Notes: generated by a model not told the origin, from the sequence alone. A DNA stretch of 64,000 bases from Loxodes magnus (GCA_946699065.1 CAMPDV010000040.1:1-64000), one strand, 5' to 3'. Positions 46,144 to 58,800 are shown, numbered from the stretch's first letter. Made by a program: numbers and translations.

Positions 46144-48694
46144 ATGGGTAAAAAATCCTATATAACTGCAACTCAGTTAGAATTTCCTCTTAAGTCTATT
46201 TCTACTTTAAATGATCTTGCTGCTATTGCAAGTCCTAAGGGACTGTTCACTGTTGATCTTAACAAAATTTAGAATGTCCTTAATATCAGCAAAACTTCTT
46301 ACTCTTTAGTAAAATTTTGGGTAAAAACGGAAAATGCTTAGATTATTAGAAATAGCTTTAATTTCGGGAATTAAGGGAATGAGATACCTCACCTTGCTTG
46401 TGTAGATAATAAGATTTGCGATATTTATCAGAACGCTTAAAAGACTAATTCTTTAGAGATTCATAGAAGAACTATTACAGACGTTGACTGGCAGAGTAGC
46501 CATATTTTGGCAACAAGTAGTGCGGATACAACTATTTAGATCTGAGATTTAAGAGAGCCCAATTGTCCTAATGGAATTCAAGGAACTAAAGGTTTAAGTG
46601 TTAATTGCGTTAAATGGAGCAGTAATGACGAAAATATAATAGCAGCTGCTTAGGGTAAAACGTTAGTTTTATATGATATAAGAAAAACTTTGAAATCACT
46701 TTCTCGTGCTAGAGAACATAGCGGAGTTATTACTTCAATTGATTTTTCTCCTTCTAACAAAATTCTTACATCTGGTGATGATGGTTACCTTAAGTTATGG
46801 AATGCATCTAACATGCTACAGAAGATTTCTGAAACTAAAATAGATAACGGCATTGTAAAATCCCTTTTTATACCTAATTCTGATTACCTAGTTTTTATTT
46901 GTAAAAACGATATGAAAGTGATAAGATGCTCATTTTCTTAAGATTAGCAAATTTAGTTTAGCAAAACATTTGAAGGACATACTGGAAATCCAATTGACAT
47001 TTGCTTGAGGCATAAAATGGATTAGCATATAGAATTAGTAAGCATCAGCGATAACCAAGAAATTAGACTTTGGAACAATGATAAAGAATAGCAATCTAAC
47101 TAGACACGAAAAGGAGAAAGTCCTAGAAGTGCTATTAAACCAAGTCCTTATGATAGTTCAACGGATCTTGAAAACTAATTTAACATCTTAGAGTAACTTT
47201 TTTACGGAAAAGTTTAGTTTGAGAAGGACTGCTAAGGAAGAAAATTGACAGCAATATTCCAAAACCAGAATATAAGCTACAGAATCCTTCTCTCTTTCCC
47301 TACAATGTATCCTTATAAAGAATCTGCCAAATTTACCACTATATCCCATAATTCTTTTTCAGAGATAGATTTGAACGAGATTCACAGCAAAGTTAACAAT
47401 TTATTATAATAAGATAGAACATAATCAGTCAAATAAGTAATAGAGTTCATTTTAGAAAAAATTGAGAAAAAGATTTAAAGTGTTTTTTTACCAGATCCAG
47501 AACCACCATTTAGAATTGATGATCCTGATGATCCACCAAATCCGGATAATACCTCAAAGAAGAAATACACACCAGTTCCAAGAACAACGCTATTCTGCTG
47601 AAGTCCTCAAGGTACTTTATTATGAATAAATGCGGCAGAAAAGAATAAGCATTAAACCAGTGAATAGTTTGAATTAGAACTAGAAAATGAATTATAATTA
47701 GAATTTTTCTTTTCGGATTTTTACCAAAAGTAATGTTTCATTATAGAGAAAATGATTTTGAGACTATAAATAGTAGAAGCTACAATCCTGAAAAAACAAA
47801 AGTTGCTTTGCCAATGTATAAAATAATAAAGGTAAGATATAAATAGTAGACATATGATTTAAGTGAAGAGCAGTTGATTAATTTCAAATTAGCTTAGCTA
47901 CTAAAAGTTTCTAGCTCTTTTATGAAATCTTGCAAAGTAAGGACTAACTTTAGAGCAACCAAAAGAATTGTTTCAAAGTGTCTCAATATCATACCTCAGC
48001 CATTTATCAAATTTTGAGTTATGCCTTACCGTTGCTAGGATATTCTTAAGACTGAAGTCAGCATCCTAGCAAAAAAATTATTGATAGAATTCAAAGCGAA
48101 CTAATAGAAAAAAAAGATTTATAGAATTTAGCAGTTCTAAGTGCCTTCTTGTGCTAATTAGGTTTACCTTTATGCTAGGAAAATATCAAAAATAAAGAGT
48201 CAAAAGAAAACTCATAAAGTAGTAAGAAGTTTAAAAGCATATATCATTTGTGCGTTAAAACAGGCAAAAACTCTTAACCACAATAAAAGCTAATGCTAAG
48301 CGATAGTAACACCATAGTCTATTAAGATTTCATTAGTAGATTGTTTTGGATAAAGTAATATAGCGAAATTCTTTTCAGAATAGGACTTAATAATCAAGCA
48401 GTTTAACTTCTTTCAAGTTTAAACCAGAATTTAAATAAACTATAACCTTCTATATGTTAAGTATTGCTAAAATGCTTACCCAACTGTAATTTATACTATT
48501 CAGATTAATAAAATGCTTTATAAGAAAACGAAGGATACTTTGACTGTTCTTTATGCAACTAAACAGTTAAAGGAATTGTAATTTAGTGTAAAATCTGTAA
48601 ACATGGAGGCCATTTTTAACATATTTACAATTGGTTTAGTACTTAGAATGAATGTCCAAACGGATGTGGTTGCAAATGTATACCTAACTTATGA
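46144..48694 (+). CDS. WDR59: WDR59 orthologue, GATOR2 subunit, with three tiny introns
   Basis: 833 residues after removing introns at 47,730-47,746, 47,832-47,846 and 47,937-47,953. GATOR2 (yeast SEACAT; WDR59 is Sea3/Mtc5) relieves GATOR1 inhibition of TORC1 on lysosomes or vacuoles in response to amino acids. Residues 1-330 form a WD40 propeller (TDVDWQSSHILATSSADTTI, DFSPSNKILTSGDDGYLKLW). Residues about 345-445 form an RWD domain (NILEQLFYGKVQFEKD, PTMYPYKESAKF). A block matching the WDR59 middle follows (DWSQHPSKKIIDRIQSELIE, KDLQNLAVLSAFL). The C-terminus is a zinc RING-like module with CSLCNQTV, CKICKHGGH and NECPNGCGCKCIPNL before TGA. One WD-repeat Trp is a TGA codon. Human WDR59 is longer, 974 residues. 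Introns 1 and 3 are needed for the frame. Confidence 0.93.
47730..47746 (+). other. 17-base intron 1 of WDR59
   Basis: gtaatgtttcattatag. Its removal changes frame by two and joins SDFYQK to ENDFETINSRSYNP, giving a continuous protein. GT...AG ends are present. Confidence 0.8.
47832..47846 (+). other. 15-base candidate intron 2 of WDR59
   Basis: gtaagatataaatag is in frame (15 = 3 x 5), so removal is inferred from its likeness to introns 1 and 3. It joins MYKIIK to QTYDLSEEQL. Confidence 0.6.
47937..47953 (+). other. 17-base intron 3 of WDR59
   Basis: gtaaggactaactttag has a GTAAG donor, an internal CTAAC like a branch point, and a TTTAG acceptor. Removal restores the frame and joins SSFMKSCK to SNQKNCFKVSQYHTSAIYQI, the position of the conserved Cys-Asn helix of WDR59. 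Confidence 0.85.
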
Positions 48695-50399
48695 TTAACT
48701 TTTAATGATTTTTAATTTTAATTACGAAGATTAATAAAACTGATATAAGCATCATTATATCTAATCCCCACTCTATCAATCTCCTCTTAACTAATTCCTT
48801 TTGCTAAATAGAAAGTCTAGGATTATTCTCAAGCTTATAAATCATTAAGAGAAGAGGAATAAATTTTAGTTTTCTTATTTAGTTAAAGAATGTTCTCTTA
48901 ATAATTTTGAATTGGTTAGCTTATGAAATGTCAAAATATAAATTCTAACTAGCTAAACTATGCTAAATATCATCTATTTATAGTAATACAAGCAGCCAGT
49001 TTCATTAAGTATATTCATTTCTCTCTTCCTTCATACATTAATACGAAAAAGGTTAAATATAAAGTATAAGAGAAAATGAAGTTACTTCAGTTATTAAAGG
49101 TTAGTAACATCTAGTTAAAGTTAGGAATTAAAGGTGAGATATTAGAACTAAATTATCAATTAACTATACTCTTGACAAGTAAAATCTAAAATTAATTTGG
49201 AAAGAAAAGGTTTAAATGTATTAACTGCTTATAATTAATTTAATTCAATTCTGGTATCAAACTTTCAATATAAAAAAGGCTTCTTATAGATTATTTCTAG
49301 TAGTATTTTCAATTAAAGTCTAGACGATGATTATTTGTATTATCTAGTATATAGAGTAGAATAAGAGAGAGATGTATAAATTGCTTGTAAACTCCTATTC
49401 TTCTAAACTACTAAATCACACTTTATCCTAAAACTCTATCTCATTACTTTTTACTATAGTGCTTTTAACTTAGATAATACTACAACCAGGCTTATTTATA
49501 ATTGCATAATCTGGGGATTATAAAGTGATCAGAGATTTACAAAAGAAAATTGCTTGTTTTTAAGAAACTAAGGCCAGAAAAGAAAAATGCAATAGTGGAA
49601 TTAAAAGTTGAATGCCTATATTACTGCATACTAAACTGAAAGATAAGCTATAAATAATATTTAAAACAATTAAATAGGTAAAAAATAAGCAAATCATAAA
49701 ACCTTAACTTACAAAGTCTATTCTTTGGTATGAAGAACACTAGAAAGAAAATATCTAAGACTTGTTAATGATGTATTATAAGCTAGCTAAGTGTATTTAG
49801 TATTTAGCTTAGTAGTTATACTAACTAATTTATACATATTTGAATAAATCCATTACTGTGGATAGGACTTATAATCTTTTATTAACAACTATCTTAGAAG
49901 TGTAAGTTATTTTAATATGCTTATAATCCAAATTGCATTCAAATAGCCAAAATCTTATCTTTATTAAACTTATAGAATTAAAATTTCCTCTGTAGGATAA
50001 ATACGAACAGCTATAGTAGAGATGGAAGCTTACAAAAAAGATTGTAAACTGAGGACATATTGTAGGGTAATTTGAAAGGCTAGATTATATAATTAAAGTT
50101 ATCTAATTTATCAGGAAAATGTCAACGTTAAGTATTGAAATTAATTAATTGAAAAGCTAACTTTAGTAAATAATAAAGCAAATTATACTCACTTCTGATA
50201 TACTTAATATCTCATCTTCCTCACTAAATATCACAAAACTATTCCTGCTTTGCAATCTTAGACTACATAAATAATAGAAAAGTTGAATAAAGGCTTGTAT
50301 AGGGTAGTGATTGATAAAGAGAGTATTTTAACAATTAGAATAAAAGTAATATAAACAGTAGAAAAAGAATTGGATGAAATAAATAATTTAAGTAGCTTA
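48695..50399. other. 1.7-kb intergenic region
   Basis: No recognised gene. The stretch just before 50,400 is open in frame with the SNARE gene but lacks family similarity. Confidence 0.45.
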
Positions 50400-51045
50400 A
50401 TGTCTGAATTTGATCTTTATGTTGAAGATTTCAATAAGTTAAAGGCCTCTATTAAAAGATAGCTCCAAGGTATGAAAGGCCTCAACTGAGAACGTAAAGA
50501 AAGCATGATCAATGAAGTTACTCATAGTCTTAACGAGGCTGATAAGTGTCTGAGGAATATGGAGAAAGAAATAGGAAATATGGACCCATAATCGCGATAA
50601 ATCAAGCAGAATAAGTTGAGGCAATTCAGAACTGAGCTTGATTAGCTGAAAACTGAATATTAGAAAGAACAGGTGGAGTAGAACTAGCAAAAACCAGTTA
50701 AGCAAACTGGAGGAAGGGATCAACTTATTTCTAATACGAATACTTTATCTAAGCAAGGAGATAAGCTTGAGAGTATTCACTAAATAGCTTTAGAAGCTGA
50801 AAGTTCTGGAGTGAATACTATGAATACTCTAAAACAGCAAAGAGAATAAATCTAAAGAATAGATTAAAAGGTAAGGATTTTTAATTCAGGTCACTGACAC
50901 TTCTTAAAATGCCTAAAAAGCGAATGTCATGCTAAATCAAATGACACGAAGAGAAATGTGCATTAAAGCTGGACTTTGTTGTGCTATCTTTTGCTTGATT
51001 ATTGCTAACATAGCAGCACTAGCTATTAAGGTTGGTGGAAAATGA
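50400..51045 (+). CDS. VTI1: VTI1-type Qb-SNARE
   Basis: 208 residues after removing a 19-base intron at 50,871-50,889. VTI1 proteins are tail-anchored Qb-SNAREs that drive fusion in Golgi, endosome and vacuole traffic. The N-terminal part (1-95) is a helical bundle (LYVEDFNKLKASIKRQLQG, INEVTHSLNEADKCLRNME). The SNARE motif spans about 122-182 (KLESIHQIALEAESSGVNTM, NTLKQQREQIQRIDQK, VTDTSQNAQKANVMLNQMTR) with Gln at the zero-layer region. It is followed by RREMCIK and one C-terminal transmembrane helix (AGLCCAIFCLIIANIAALAI), then a few residues and TGA. Without the intron the SNARE motif and the anchor are in different frames. The length matches the usual 210-230. Confidence 0.88.
50871..50889 (+). 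other. 19-base intron of the VTI1 gene
   Basis: gtaaggatttttaattcag. Removal (19 = 1 mod 3) fuses ...QRIDQK with VTDTSQNAQKAN, rejoining the SNARE helix and its membrane anchor in one frame. Confidence 0.85.
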
Positions 51046-51236
51046 ACTTCTTTATTCATTATTCTTATAAGCAAACAATTTTTGCAATCTCTGGTATAAA
51101 TTATTAATCTCCTTCATTCAATAAAAAAAGCATCAAATCTCTTCATAGCATTGCTAATATAAAAATATATCTTATAGTAATGATATATATAACACTCACA
51201 CTCTTTTATAAAGTAAACAAAATTAAAAGGTGTAAA

Positions 51237-52319
51237 ATGAATAAAGAATATAGATGGTACTAGGAGTATTTTGCTTTATTTAATTTGATAATAATTCCAC
51301 GTTTTTAATTATATAATATAATTAAATTAATGCAAGAAAGAAAGTAGAATTAATAGTCTAGTGATCTTTAAAAAAAGCAATAAATCTAATTCGCTGAAAA
51401 CAAAGTAGAGCCTTAATGGATATAAGACTCCTAAACTCAGGAATAATCAACTTCTACTGAATAAAAAGCTGAAGAAAAAACAGATGATTAAACTTAGTAG
51501 AAGCCAACATTTTTCGTAAGAAATAACAAAAAAAAGAATTCGATTCTCGCACAGATAGAAGGATATGAACTGCTATTAAAATAGAAATCTTTTAATCCAA
51601 CTCCAATCAAAACTCATAGCAGATTATTAAAGTACATATTTTTTATTATTGATATTTCCTTCTTGCTAACCTCATCAGCTAATGCAATTTACAGAATATA
51701 CCAGTTCATTTATAAATAATGTGATGAATCGAGTTCCATTAATCAAGATAGTAAATGAGATGGATGACTCCTTGTAGGACTTATATTCTCATGCTGATTC
51801 GCCTTTCTGATAAAATCTTGCATTTTGCTTTTTAGATGAAAATCGCATTTACTAATAAAACTTAAGCGTCATATATGGGAATTTTGCAAATGTATATTCT
51901 CATATTGCTATAGTTCACATCTATTACCAATCGTAATGATGGACTATGAAAAATGTCACTATAAAGATACTTTTTCATTCGACAACCTGGATTTGTTATA
52001 CATTTGCATTTTGGTATTGATTGCTGCTTGGATGTTATTTGTGTTTGTAATGGTTATTTTGTACATTGTAGGAATGAACTAAAGTAATTTTGCGGATCAG
52101 GTAAAATATAAGGAAATAATGTTGATATATTTCAGAATACAAATGACCTTAATTACCTTATGGAGTCTACTAGTCCTCGCTTCTATTTTGTAAATTTTTT
52201 TCCAAAATGACGCTCCTGCTCTCATCTATACTGAAATTATTGCTTCTACGTATTATGCTCTACTTTGCATCATTTTTTATATTTACTATAAAAAGCATGG
52301 ATCGAGTTATGTTGATTGA
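51237..52319 (+). CDS. Multispanning membrane protein of unknown function
   Basis: 360 residues, ATG at 51237 to TGA. The first 110 residues are hydrophilic and Gln/Glu-rich. At least five hydrophobic segments follow: about 133-155 (YIFFIIDISFLLTSSANAIY), 180-203 (WLLVGLIFSCWFAFLIKSCI), 258-285 (LYICILVLIAAWMLFVFVMV), 305-325 (TLITLWSLLVLASILQIFF) and 338-352 (YYALLCIIFYIYY). Four Trp codons are TGA, all in hydrophobic or aromatic contexts. No family recognised; no signal peptide is evident. It follows the VTI1 gene by 190 bases on the same strand, but no functional link is implied. Confidence 0.7.
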
Positions 52320-52783
52320 GTACTAACTTAAACATTAATTAGATTCATTACTTATCTTTAATATTTTCAATATATATCAATATTATTATCAATCATGCTG
52401 ACATATCTTTATACCATCACCTTTAAAGTACGCTATTGTATCAGTTAAGCATACCAAATTATAGAAATAGAAGTCATATATTTCCTTTCTCTCATGGGTT
52501 TAATATATCACCCAAAATAAGCAATGATAAGCTTTATCGCCTATAATGAAGCATCAACAAGCACGTAGTTATGAAAAAGGAAACCTATATTTTGTAACTT
52601 CTTAATTACTTTAAATTTAGTAGTTTAAAGCAAGTTTATATTTGATTAAACTTAGCAAAATAGCAAAGCTATGATATTAAAGAATTGATTAATTGAAATA
52701 AGGATAGTATAAGTTGAATTGCTTGGTAGAATAAAATAAAGGCTGTTTATAATAATTAAGTTTAGTAAAAGTTAGATTTAAAT
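52320..52783. other. Intergenic region
   Basis: Short spacer between two plus-strand genes. Nothing recognisable. Confidence 0.5.
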
Positions 52784-54574
52784 ATGCATAGAGCTCCTAA
52801 AGTTATGAATCGTTTTCTTGATTAGAAGTAAAAAGAGAAAGACTACGAAAGACATCGCATGAGAATGGTTAATATGAGGTCAGTTGTAGATGCTTCATGT
52901 CCCTCAACTCATAAACGAAGTTAATCAACAATTAGACATTCTAAACGTGAGGCGTTACAAGAGTAGAGATTCATTAACATAGAGAAAGAAAACAGACTTC
53001 TCTTGTAAAAAATGACTGAAATTATGATAAAAGAACCCACAAAATCCCTTCAAGGTAAACGAAAAAGCCTTAACAAGGATAAAAGAAAAAGAGATCTTGT
53101 AAGAATCACTTTAGAAAATCAAGCAATTCTTAATAGAATCGTTTCTTAGAAAGCTTAATATAGCAATGCAAAATGGGAAGAACAAAGAATAAAGGAAGAA
53201 AATCTTTTACATGGTCTTTGCTAGTACCCATATTAGCTAGGTAACACTAAAACCACCCATTAGCGCTCTTCTTATAAGTATATAAAGCCTTTGACTACAA
53301 GAAATGCAATATATCCAGGACCTTAGAACAAAACATTTGATTAGTTAGAGCCTGATAGAATAATAGTCTATAAAAAGACAAAGTAACTTTAAAATAATGA
53401 GTATTACCTAGTTGAAATAAGTAAATCGGAAACAACTATGCACTTTGTAGTTCATGATGTATAGAGGGGTAATTCTTATGTGCTAGAAGTACCAATAAAA
53501 CAAGCTGTCAGACTGCTAAATGATTTTGATCAATAATATGACGTTTTAGCTTCAAGACTTAAACTAGTAAATGGGCATCTTATTTTGATAGATAAAGATA
53601 AAGAAAAGCAAAAAGTATTCAGAACAACAGACTTTTAAAAGACCAAGAATTATTAATTAAGCAAAGATAAGTAAAAGTAAAATGAATAAGAACCTTAATC
53701 TACTACCTAAGAAGCGAAGACAAATAGTAATGGACTGAAATAATAAAATGAAGAGAACTAAGTTGATTATAAAAAGATTGACCAGTAATAAAGCTTGAAA
53801 GATAAGAATAAAAGTTAGTAAAAGGAAAGATTTAAGCAAAATGTCTTGGAATTTAACTCTGAGTCAAAGCAAGAAGGCTAAAAAGAAAGAAATATGAATA
53901 AAATAGAAGGATCAAATAAGGTTTAAGAAAATAAGATGAAACAAGAGAAAAAAAATGTATAGTAAAATAGTAATGAAAAAGATGCAGAGTAAAAAAATTA
54001 AAGAAATGGTTAGCTAGACACTGAAAATCAGCAAAGTGAGGAAAAATTAAATAATATAAAATAAAATGAAATGATATAAGATAAGGCAAAAGAAGAGTAG
54101 AAAAGTACAAATCTAATAATAATGGATGATAATGATGTTAGTAAATGTGTAATTAGATTGTGTAAAATGAATGATATTCAATATTCAGTACATTAAAGTC
54201 CTAATTTCGGAATTTAATTCAAAACCTTCCAACTTGATTAATGTGAAGCAGCACTTATCTATATTTCTTCAGTTCTTAACATAAAAAGTCATTTTTATCC
54301 GACTGATATTAAAATAAGAGCAGAAATTGACCAATTTTTTTCATGAAGCAATTCTCTAAAATAAAACCTAGAAAATAAAGAAAAACTGAGTGTATTCTTA
54401 AAATAACTAGATGATAGACTCAAGATAAATTCACTGTTCATAACAAGTCAAAATAGTTCAACAATAAGTGATATTTACGCGTTCTATCTAGTAGAAAAGA
54501 TAGGAGACATTTCTTCATATGAAAACATTGAAAAGTGGTTCGGTTCTATGAGAAGCGAATTTATGTAAAAATGA
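52784..54574 (+). CDS. CFAP97-family ciliary protein with a C-terminal GST-like domain
   Basis: 596 residues, ATG (MHRAPKVMNRFLDQKQKEKD) to TGA. Residues 1-125 match the CFAP97/hemingway domain: SKREALQEQRFINIEKENRL, LLQKMTEIM, RDLVRITLENQAILNRI. CFAP97-type proteins act in cilia and flagella. Residues about 135-290 contain an unrecognised conserved-looking block (YYLVEISKSETTMHFVVHDV, VPIKQAVRLLNDFDQQYDVL). Residues about 290-440 are a low-complexity Gln/Lys/Asn linker. Residues about 445-590 resemble a GST C-terminal fold of the EF1-gamma/AIMP type (CEAALIYISSVLNIKSHFYP, IRAEIDQFFSW, SDIYAFYLVEKIGDISSYEN, WFGSMRSEF). Trp 521, at the usual conserved Trp, is TGA. There is no in-frame TGA between the two domains, which supports a single fused gene. 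The GST-like assignment is less certain than CFAP97. Confidence 0.75.
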
Positions 54575-55004
54575 TTAAATTAAATTGAGTTTATATATAA
54601 CAGCTTATAAAATCATTTCACTTGATCTCACTGTAAATAAAATCAGGTTTTCGTCTAATTTATTAAAATCCTTCATACTCTAACATTATATTTGGTGCTA
54701 ATATTATTTTTTAGTTCAAGGCTAATATAATATATTTGAAAGTATTTAGAAATTCTATTTGTTGATTCATATCATATTCATTATATATGCTCTATTAAAT
54801 CTACTTCTTACAAAATTTTAGAAGTGAAATTTAAGAGGCTAGAGCAATAATACGTAACTTTTAAATTTTTATATTTTACTCTTTTTAGATGTAAGAAATG
54901 ACAAGTGAAAGGAAAAGGAAGGTTTAAATGCAAAAGATAGAAAGAGTTGATAGTACTTAAGTTCTAGAAAGGAAATATAACAATTATTAATTTGATATCA
55001 AAAT
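54575..55004. other. Intergenic region
   Basis: No gene recognised. Confidence 0.5.
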
Positions 55005-55807
55005 ATGGAAGAAGCATTTTAATGCTATTTTTGTAAAAACCGATATGATCAAGATGTACATGCCCCTATGACGCTTAATTGTGGACATTCCTTTTGTAAT
55101 TCTTGCATTTTTAGCAAAAAGTTTCAAGATACAAACTTAAGGTGTCCGATGTGTAGTAAAAATGACAGTTAGACTTATAGTTAAATGAGTAAAAATTTCA
55201 GTCTAATGCAAATTCTTCAAAACTTTAGCATTAATTCTTAGAATGGAGTGATTAATTAAAATTTAGAAACTTCAGAGTAGAATCCTTAGTAATAAAATTA
55301 ATAAATTGATAGCAATCAGAATTAGTAAGGCTTTATTGATATAGACTTTAATAAAATGAATAGAATGCTTAATAGTAGGAAGATAATGAAGAAATATTGT
55401 TCGAGGAAGAAAAGTTTGAGCGTCCAATTCCTCCTCAAACTATTTAAGCGTAATAACATCCTGTTTTTGACAACTAGGATCTATCCCCTCGATCATAATA
55501 ATTAATTACAGATGGTCATACAATGGAAGAAGTTTTACTATTCAAATAATAATTGGAAGACTCTAGCAGAGTAAAGGAACTAAAAAGACAAGAAGAATCT
55601 TAATAATAACATAGTTGATTGAGTCCTTAATCATTTTTTGGATAAAACTATGTAACTCCTAAATTTGGGATAACAGATAACCATTAAAAAGGTAATTTAT
55701 AAAATAATTAATCATTTGGTACTTAGGCTGTAGTAATCGAACTTCCTGAAGGATCTAGAAAATAAAATGTGAAAGACATGCATGGTTGTTGTTGCCTTAT
55801 ACAGTGA
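55005..55807 (+). CDS. RING-finger protein (probable E3 ubiquitin ligase) with a C-terminal CaaX-like motif
   Basis: 260 residues after removal of a 20-base intron at 55,325-55,344. The N-terminal RING-HC finger at residues 7-54 has all eight ligands in TRIM-like spacing: CYFC, TLNCGHSFCNSC and CPMC. The fold recruits E2 enzymes to transfer ubiquitin. The middle is Gln/Asn-rich, then acidic (EDNEEILFEEEKFERPIPPQ), with a short coiled coil (MEEVLLFKQQLEDSSRVKEL). The C-terminus reads ...KDMHGCCCLIQ then TGA. The last four residues CLIQ fit a CaaX prenylation box, and two more Cys directly upstream could be palmitoylated, suggesting membrane anchoring. Without the intron the second half is out of frame. 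Substrates unknown. Confidence 0.82.
55325..55344 (+). other. 20-base intron of the RING gene
   Basis: gtaaggctttattgatatag. Removal (2 mod 3) joins IDSNQN to QLQQNEQNAQQQEDNEEILF in one frame, continuing to the CaaX-like end. Confidence 0.8.
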
Positions 55808-58800
55808 TCTCTATCTTTATTTAATGTAATAATGGTACTCAAAACCTTCTATCTTTAAATATTTTAAATTTCCAACAAAGCATGTTTTTTTCTTAAAATA
55901 AATACATTTCTAAGCCCTTTTAACTTACTATTACTATTCAAGAAATTAAATCATCATAGGTAAATTTAGAATATATTATAAATAGAAAGAGAAATAAAGA
56001 CATTATTATCTTATAAAGGTACTTTTATTTAGGTAAGCTATCTACCTTCTTTCTTATTTCAATATAATTATAAAAAGAAGATTGAGCTTAATAATTAAGC
56101 TCCTTCTCATTCAAATAGCTTATAATAGTCCTTAGATCTATTTTTCCTTTTTAAGTTATTTTAAATCTAATTTATTACTTTTTATCTATATTTCTTAGAC
56201 TAATACACTGCTTCAGATATTTAGAAATTTAGTCTTTTATTAGATAATTATAATTAGCCTAATATTTAATAGTATCTATTTGTATATAACGAAGAAGGAA
56301 AGAAGTAGCTTATCATTTATTTAATTCAAAGCATTGAAAAATGACATTTTAGTAAGAACCATCACTTGCCCTACTACTAATAGTTTTGAAATACTACTTG
56401 TGAGATTTAAGCAACAATGATACAACCATTAACTATAAAATTAGAATAGTAAAGAGTATTATTAGCTATTTATCAATATACTATTATTAGCTTATAGAAG
56501 ATAATTCACTTAATTTACTAAAATACTATTACTGAGAAAGATATAAAGCGCTTGCAAAATATCATCATATTTTAGATTTATAACATCGTATGAAAACATT
56601 ATCAGTCTAGATTTATTTTGTTAGATCTAGTAAGAATTTTTTCATCCTAGTTTAATCGAAATGTCTTAATAGAGTTGAAACTTAAAGTGTAATAAATATA
56701 GAATAAAGTACTAATGCTTACTTAATAAATAAATACTTTTAGTTATCAATTAAACAAGCAATATTTATAAGAATGAATGTTGGAGAGTTTTATTTAATTT
56801 AACTTTAAAGGTATGTCTATCAATTTAAAATTCTAAAGCAATCGAAGCTTCAACCTGCTTGACTCATTAGTAAATAGATATACAATATTTAACTAAAAAA
56901 TAAATTTGATTCTTAATATTAACTAGCATTAGTTCAATATGCACTGCTATATTGAAAATTAAAATTAGCAAACTCCTTTCTAAATTTGAAGTTCTAGCAA
57001 GTTGGTATTTTGCATGTATTTATTAAAATAGTAAAAAATATCTAAATAGAAAGTATAATAAAGCTATAACTAATATTTAAATAAACTATTCTGTATACAT
57101 AATGAGATTTAATCTTACCATGCTTATATATAGTCTAGCTAGATAATAAAGCAGCATAGCTTTATACAGTTAAGTTAAAAATATAAATGAACTAGTTTAC
57201 TAGCTTTAAAATCAACTTAATGCCTTTTCTGCTTTAATTACCTTTTAAACACTCTACTAATTTCTGATGTATATATTAACCATTTTATAGTTTCAACTTA
57301 GATTTTATATATTTGTTCAGTTCATTGCAAAGTAAAAATTTTACCTGATACAATTTGAAAAAAAGATAAATAGATATAACATAAGAGTTTAAGATAATGA
57401 AACTAATAGAAATGATATAATATTAAGAGTAATCTAAAAGCTTAAGTACTAAGTATCTAATTATTCATATTATAATATTTCCTAATAACTTGGTTTAATT
57501 AGATAGTATGTCAGGTTCATATTCTTAGTGCCTTTATATACCTGCTGTATGATATATGATTTAAGAAAATATATAAAATAGGCTAGACAAACTAAACTAA
57601 TTATCGTATTTAACTTCAATCTAGATAAGTCGTAACCATATTATAATTCACCTCATATGATCAAAAATAAAATCAATCTTTTACCTTATTGAAATATAAA
57701 TTTTTGTGGCTAGGTTATTGGTTGCAAAGCTAGAAATCTATTTAGAAGGTTATAATTTGAAATTTTAGCGAGATAAAGATAAAGAATTGATTAGAACCTA
57801 GACAAGAAGTTACATAATTCTCAGTTCATAATTTAGAATCTTCTGTAAGTAATTTCTTGTCTGACCTACTAATTTTACTTAAAGACTACAAAATTTTTAT
57901 TTTCTCACAGTAAAATCGATTTAGAAACTTAATTTGAATAATATTAATCATGCAAGCATACTTATTATAGAAACAGTAAGCTACACAAATTGCTTAGGAT
58001 TTATGCTTTAAAGAAATACTCAATAACTATAATCTTAGCAAGCTTAAAATATTAAATTTGCAGATAAATAAGTAAATTGAATTATTATCTCATTAAGCAT
58101 AAATTTAATTTTATAACTAGAAGCAAAAGATTGTCTATATGATATTATTGCACTCTTTTTAAATAAAACAACTTTGCTATTTTATAAAAACAAGTAATTT
58201 TAGTTATAAATGGGAAGAAAAAGGTTTTATTATTAAATATTCTGGTTATTTAACCATCTTAATGAATAGGTATGATTTAAGAGGTTATAGAAGCTTTATT
58301 TATTAGGAATTTAGAGAATGGCATTGATATTTTTATTCTGTATCTAATATTATCAATAATTGATATTTGAGTTTAGTTTGTAAGCATTCTTAATTACATA
58401 ATTTGTTAAAGAATATTTAGATAAGAAGAACTTCTTCATATGAGAGCAGCAAGGAAGTTAATCCTTTTAACCTATCATTTGTTTTATTTTGCTTCAATAT
58501 GTTAATAAAATCTATCGTCTAAAAGTATTTCATTTTTTTTAAGTTCAATATTAAGGTTTCTATCAGTAATTTAAATATAAAATCCATCTAAACCATTAAT
58601 TTATCAGAATATCCTTTAAATTTTCTTATTGTATGTAACTCTTTTTAAGAGTTGGATATACAATAAACTTCCTAGATTTTATTACTCTTTTATCAACAAA
58701 TGTCTTATAGGTAACGAATCCTATTTAATGATTCTATAGATTCAAATATAAATGGGAAATAAAATTGTATTTTGATCTTATGCTGATTAAGTCAGAAGTA

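Noticed and set aside
50439-54110. Minus-strand frames at 50,439-50,723, 53,657-53,839 and 53,853-54,110
   Set aside because: Antisense shadows of the VTI1 and CFAP97 genes; hydrophobic only because they are the complement of Lys/Glu/Gln-rich coding sequence.
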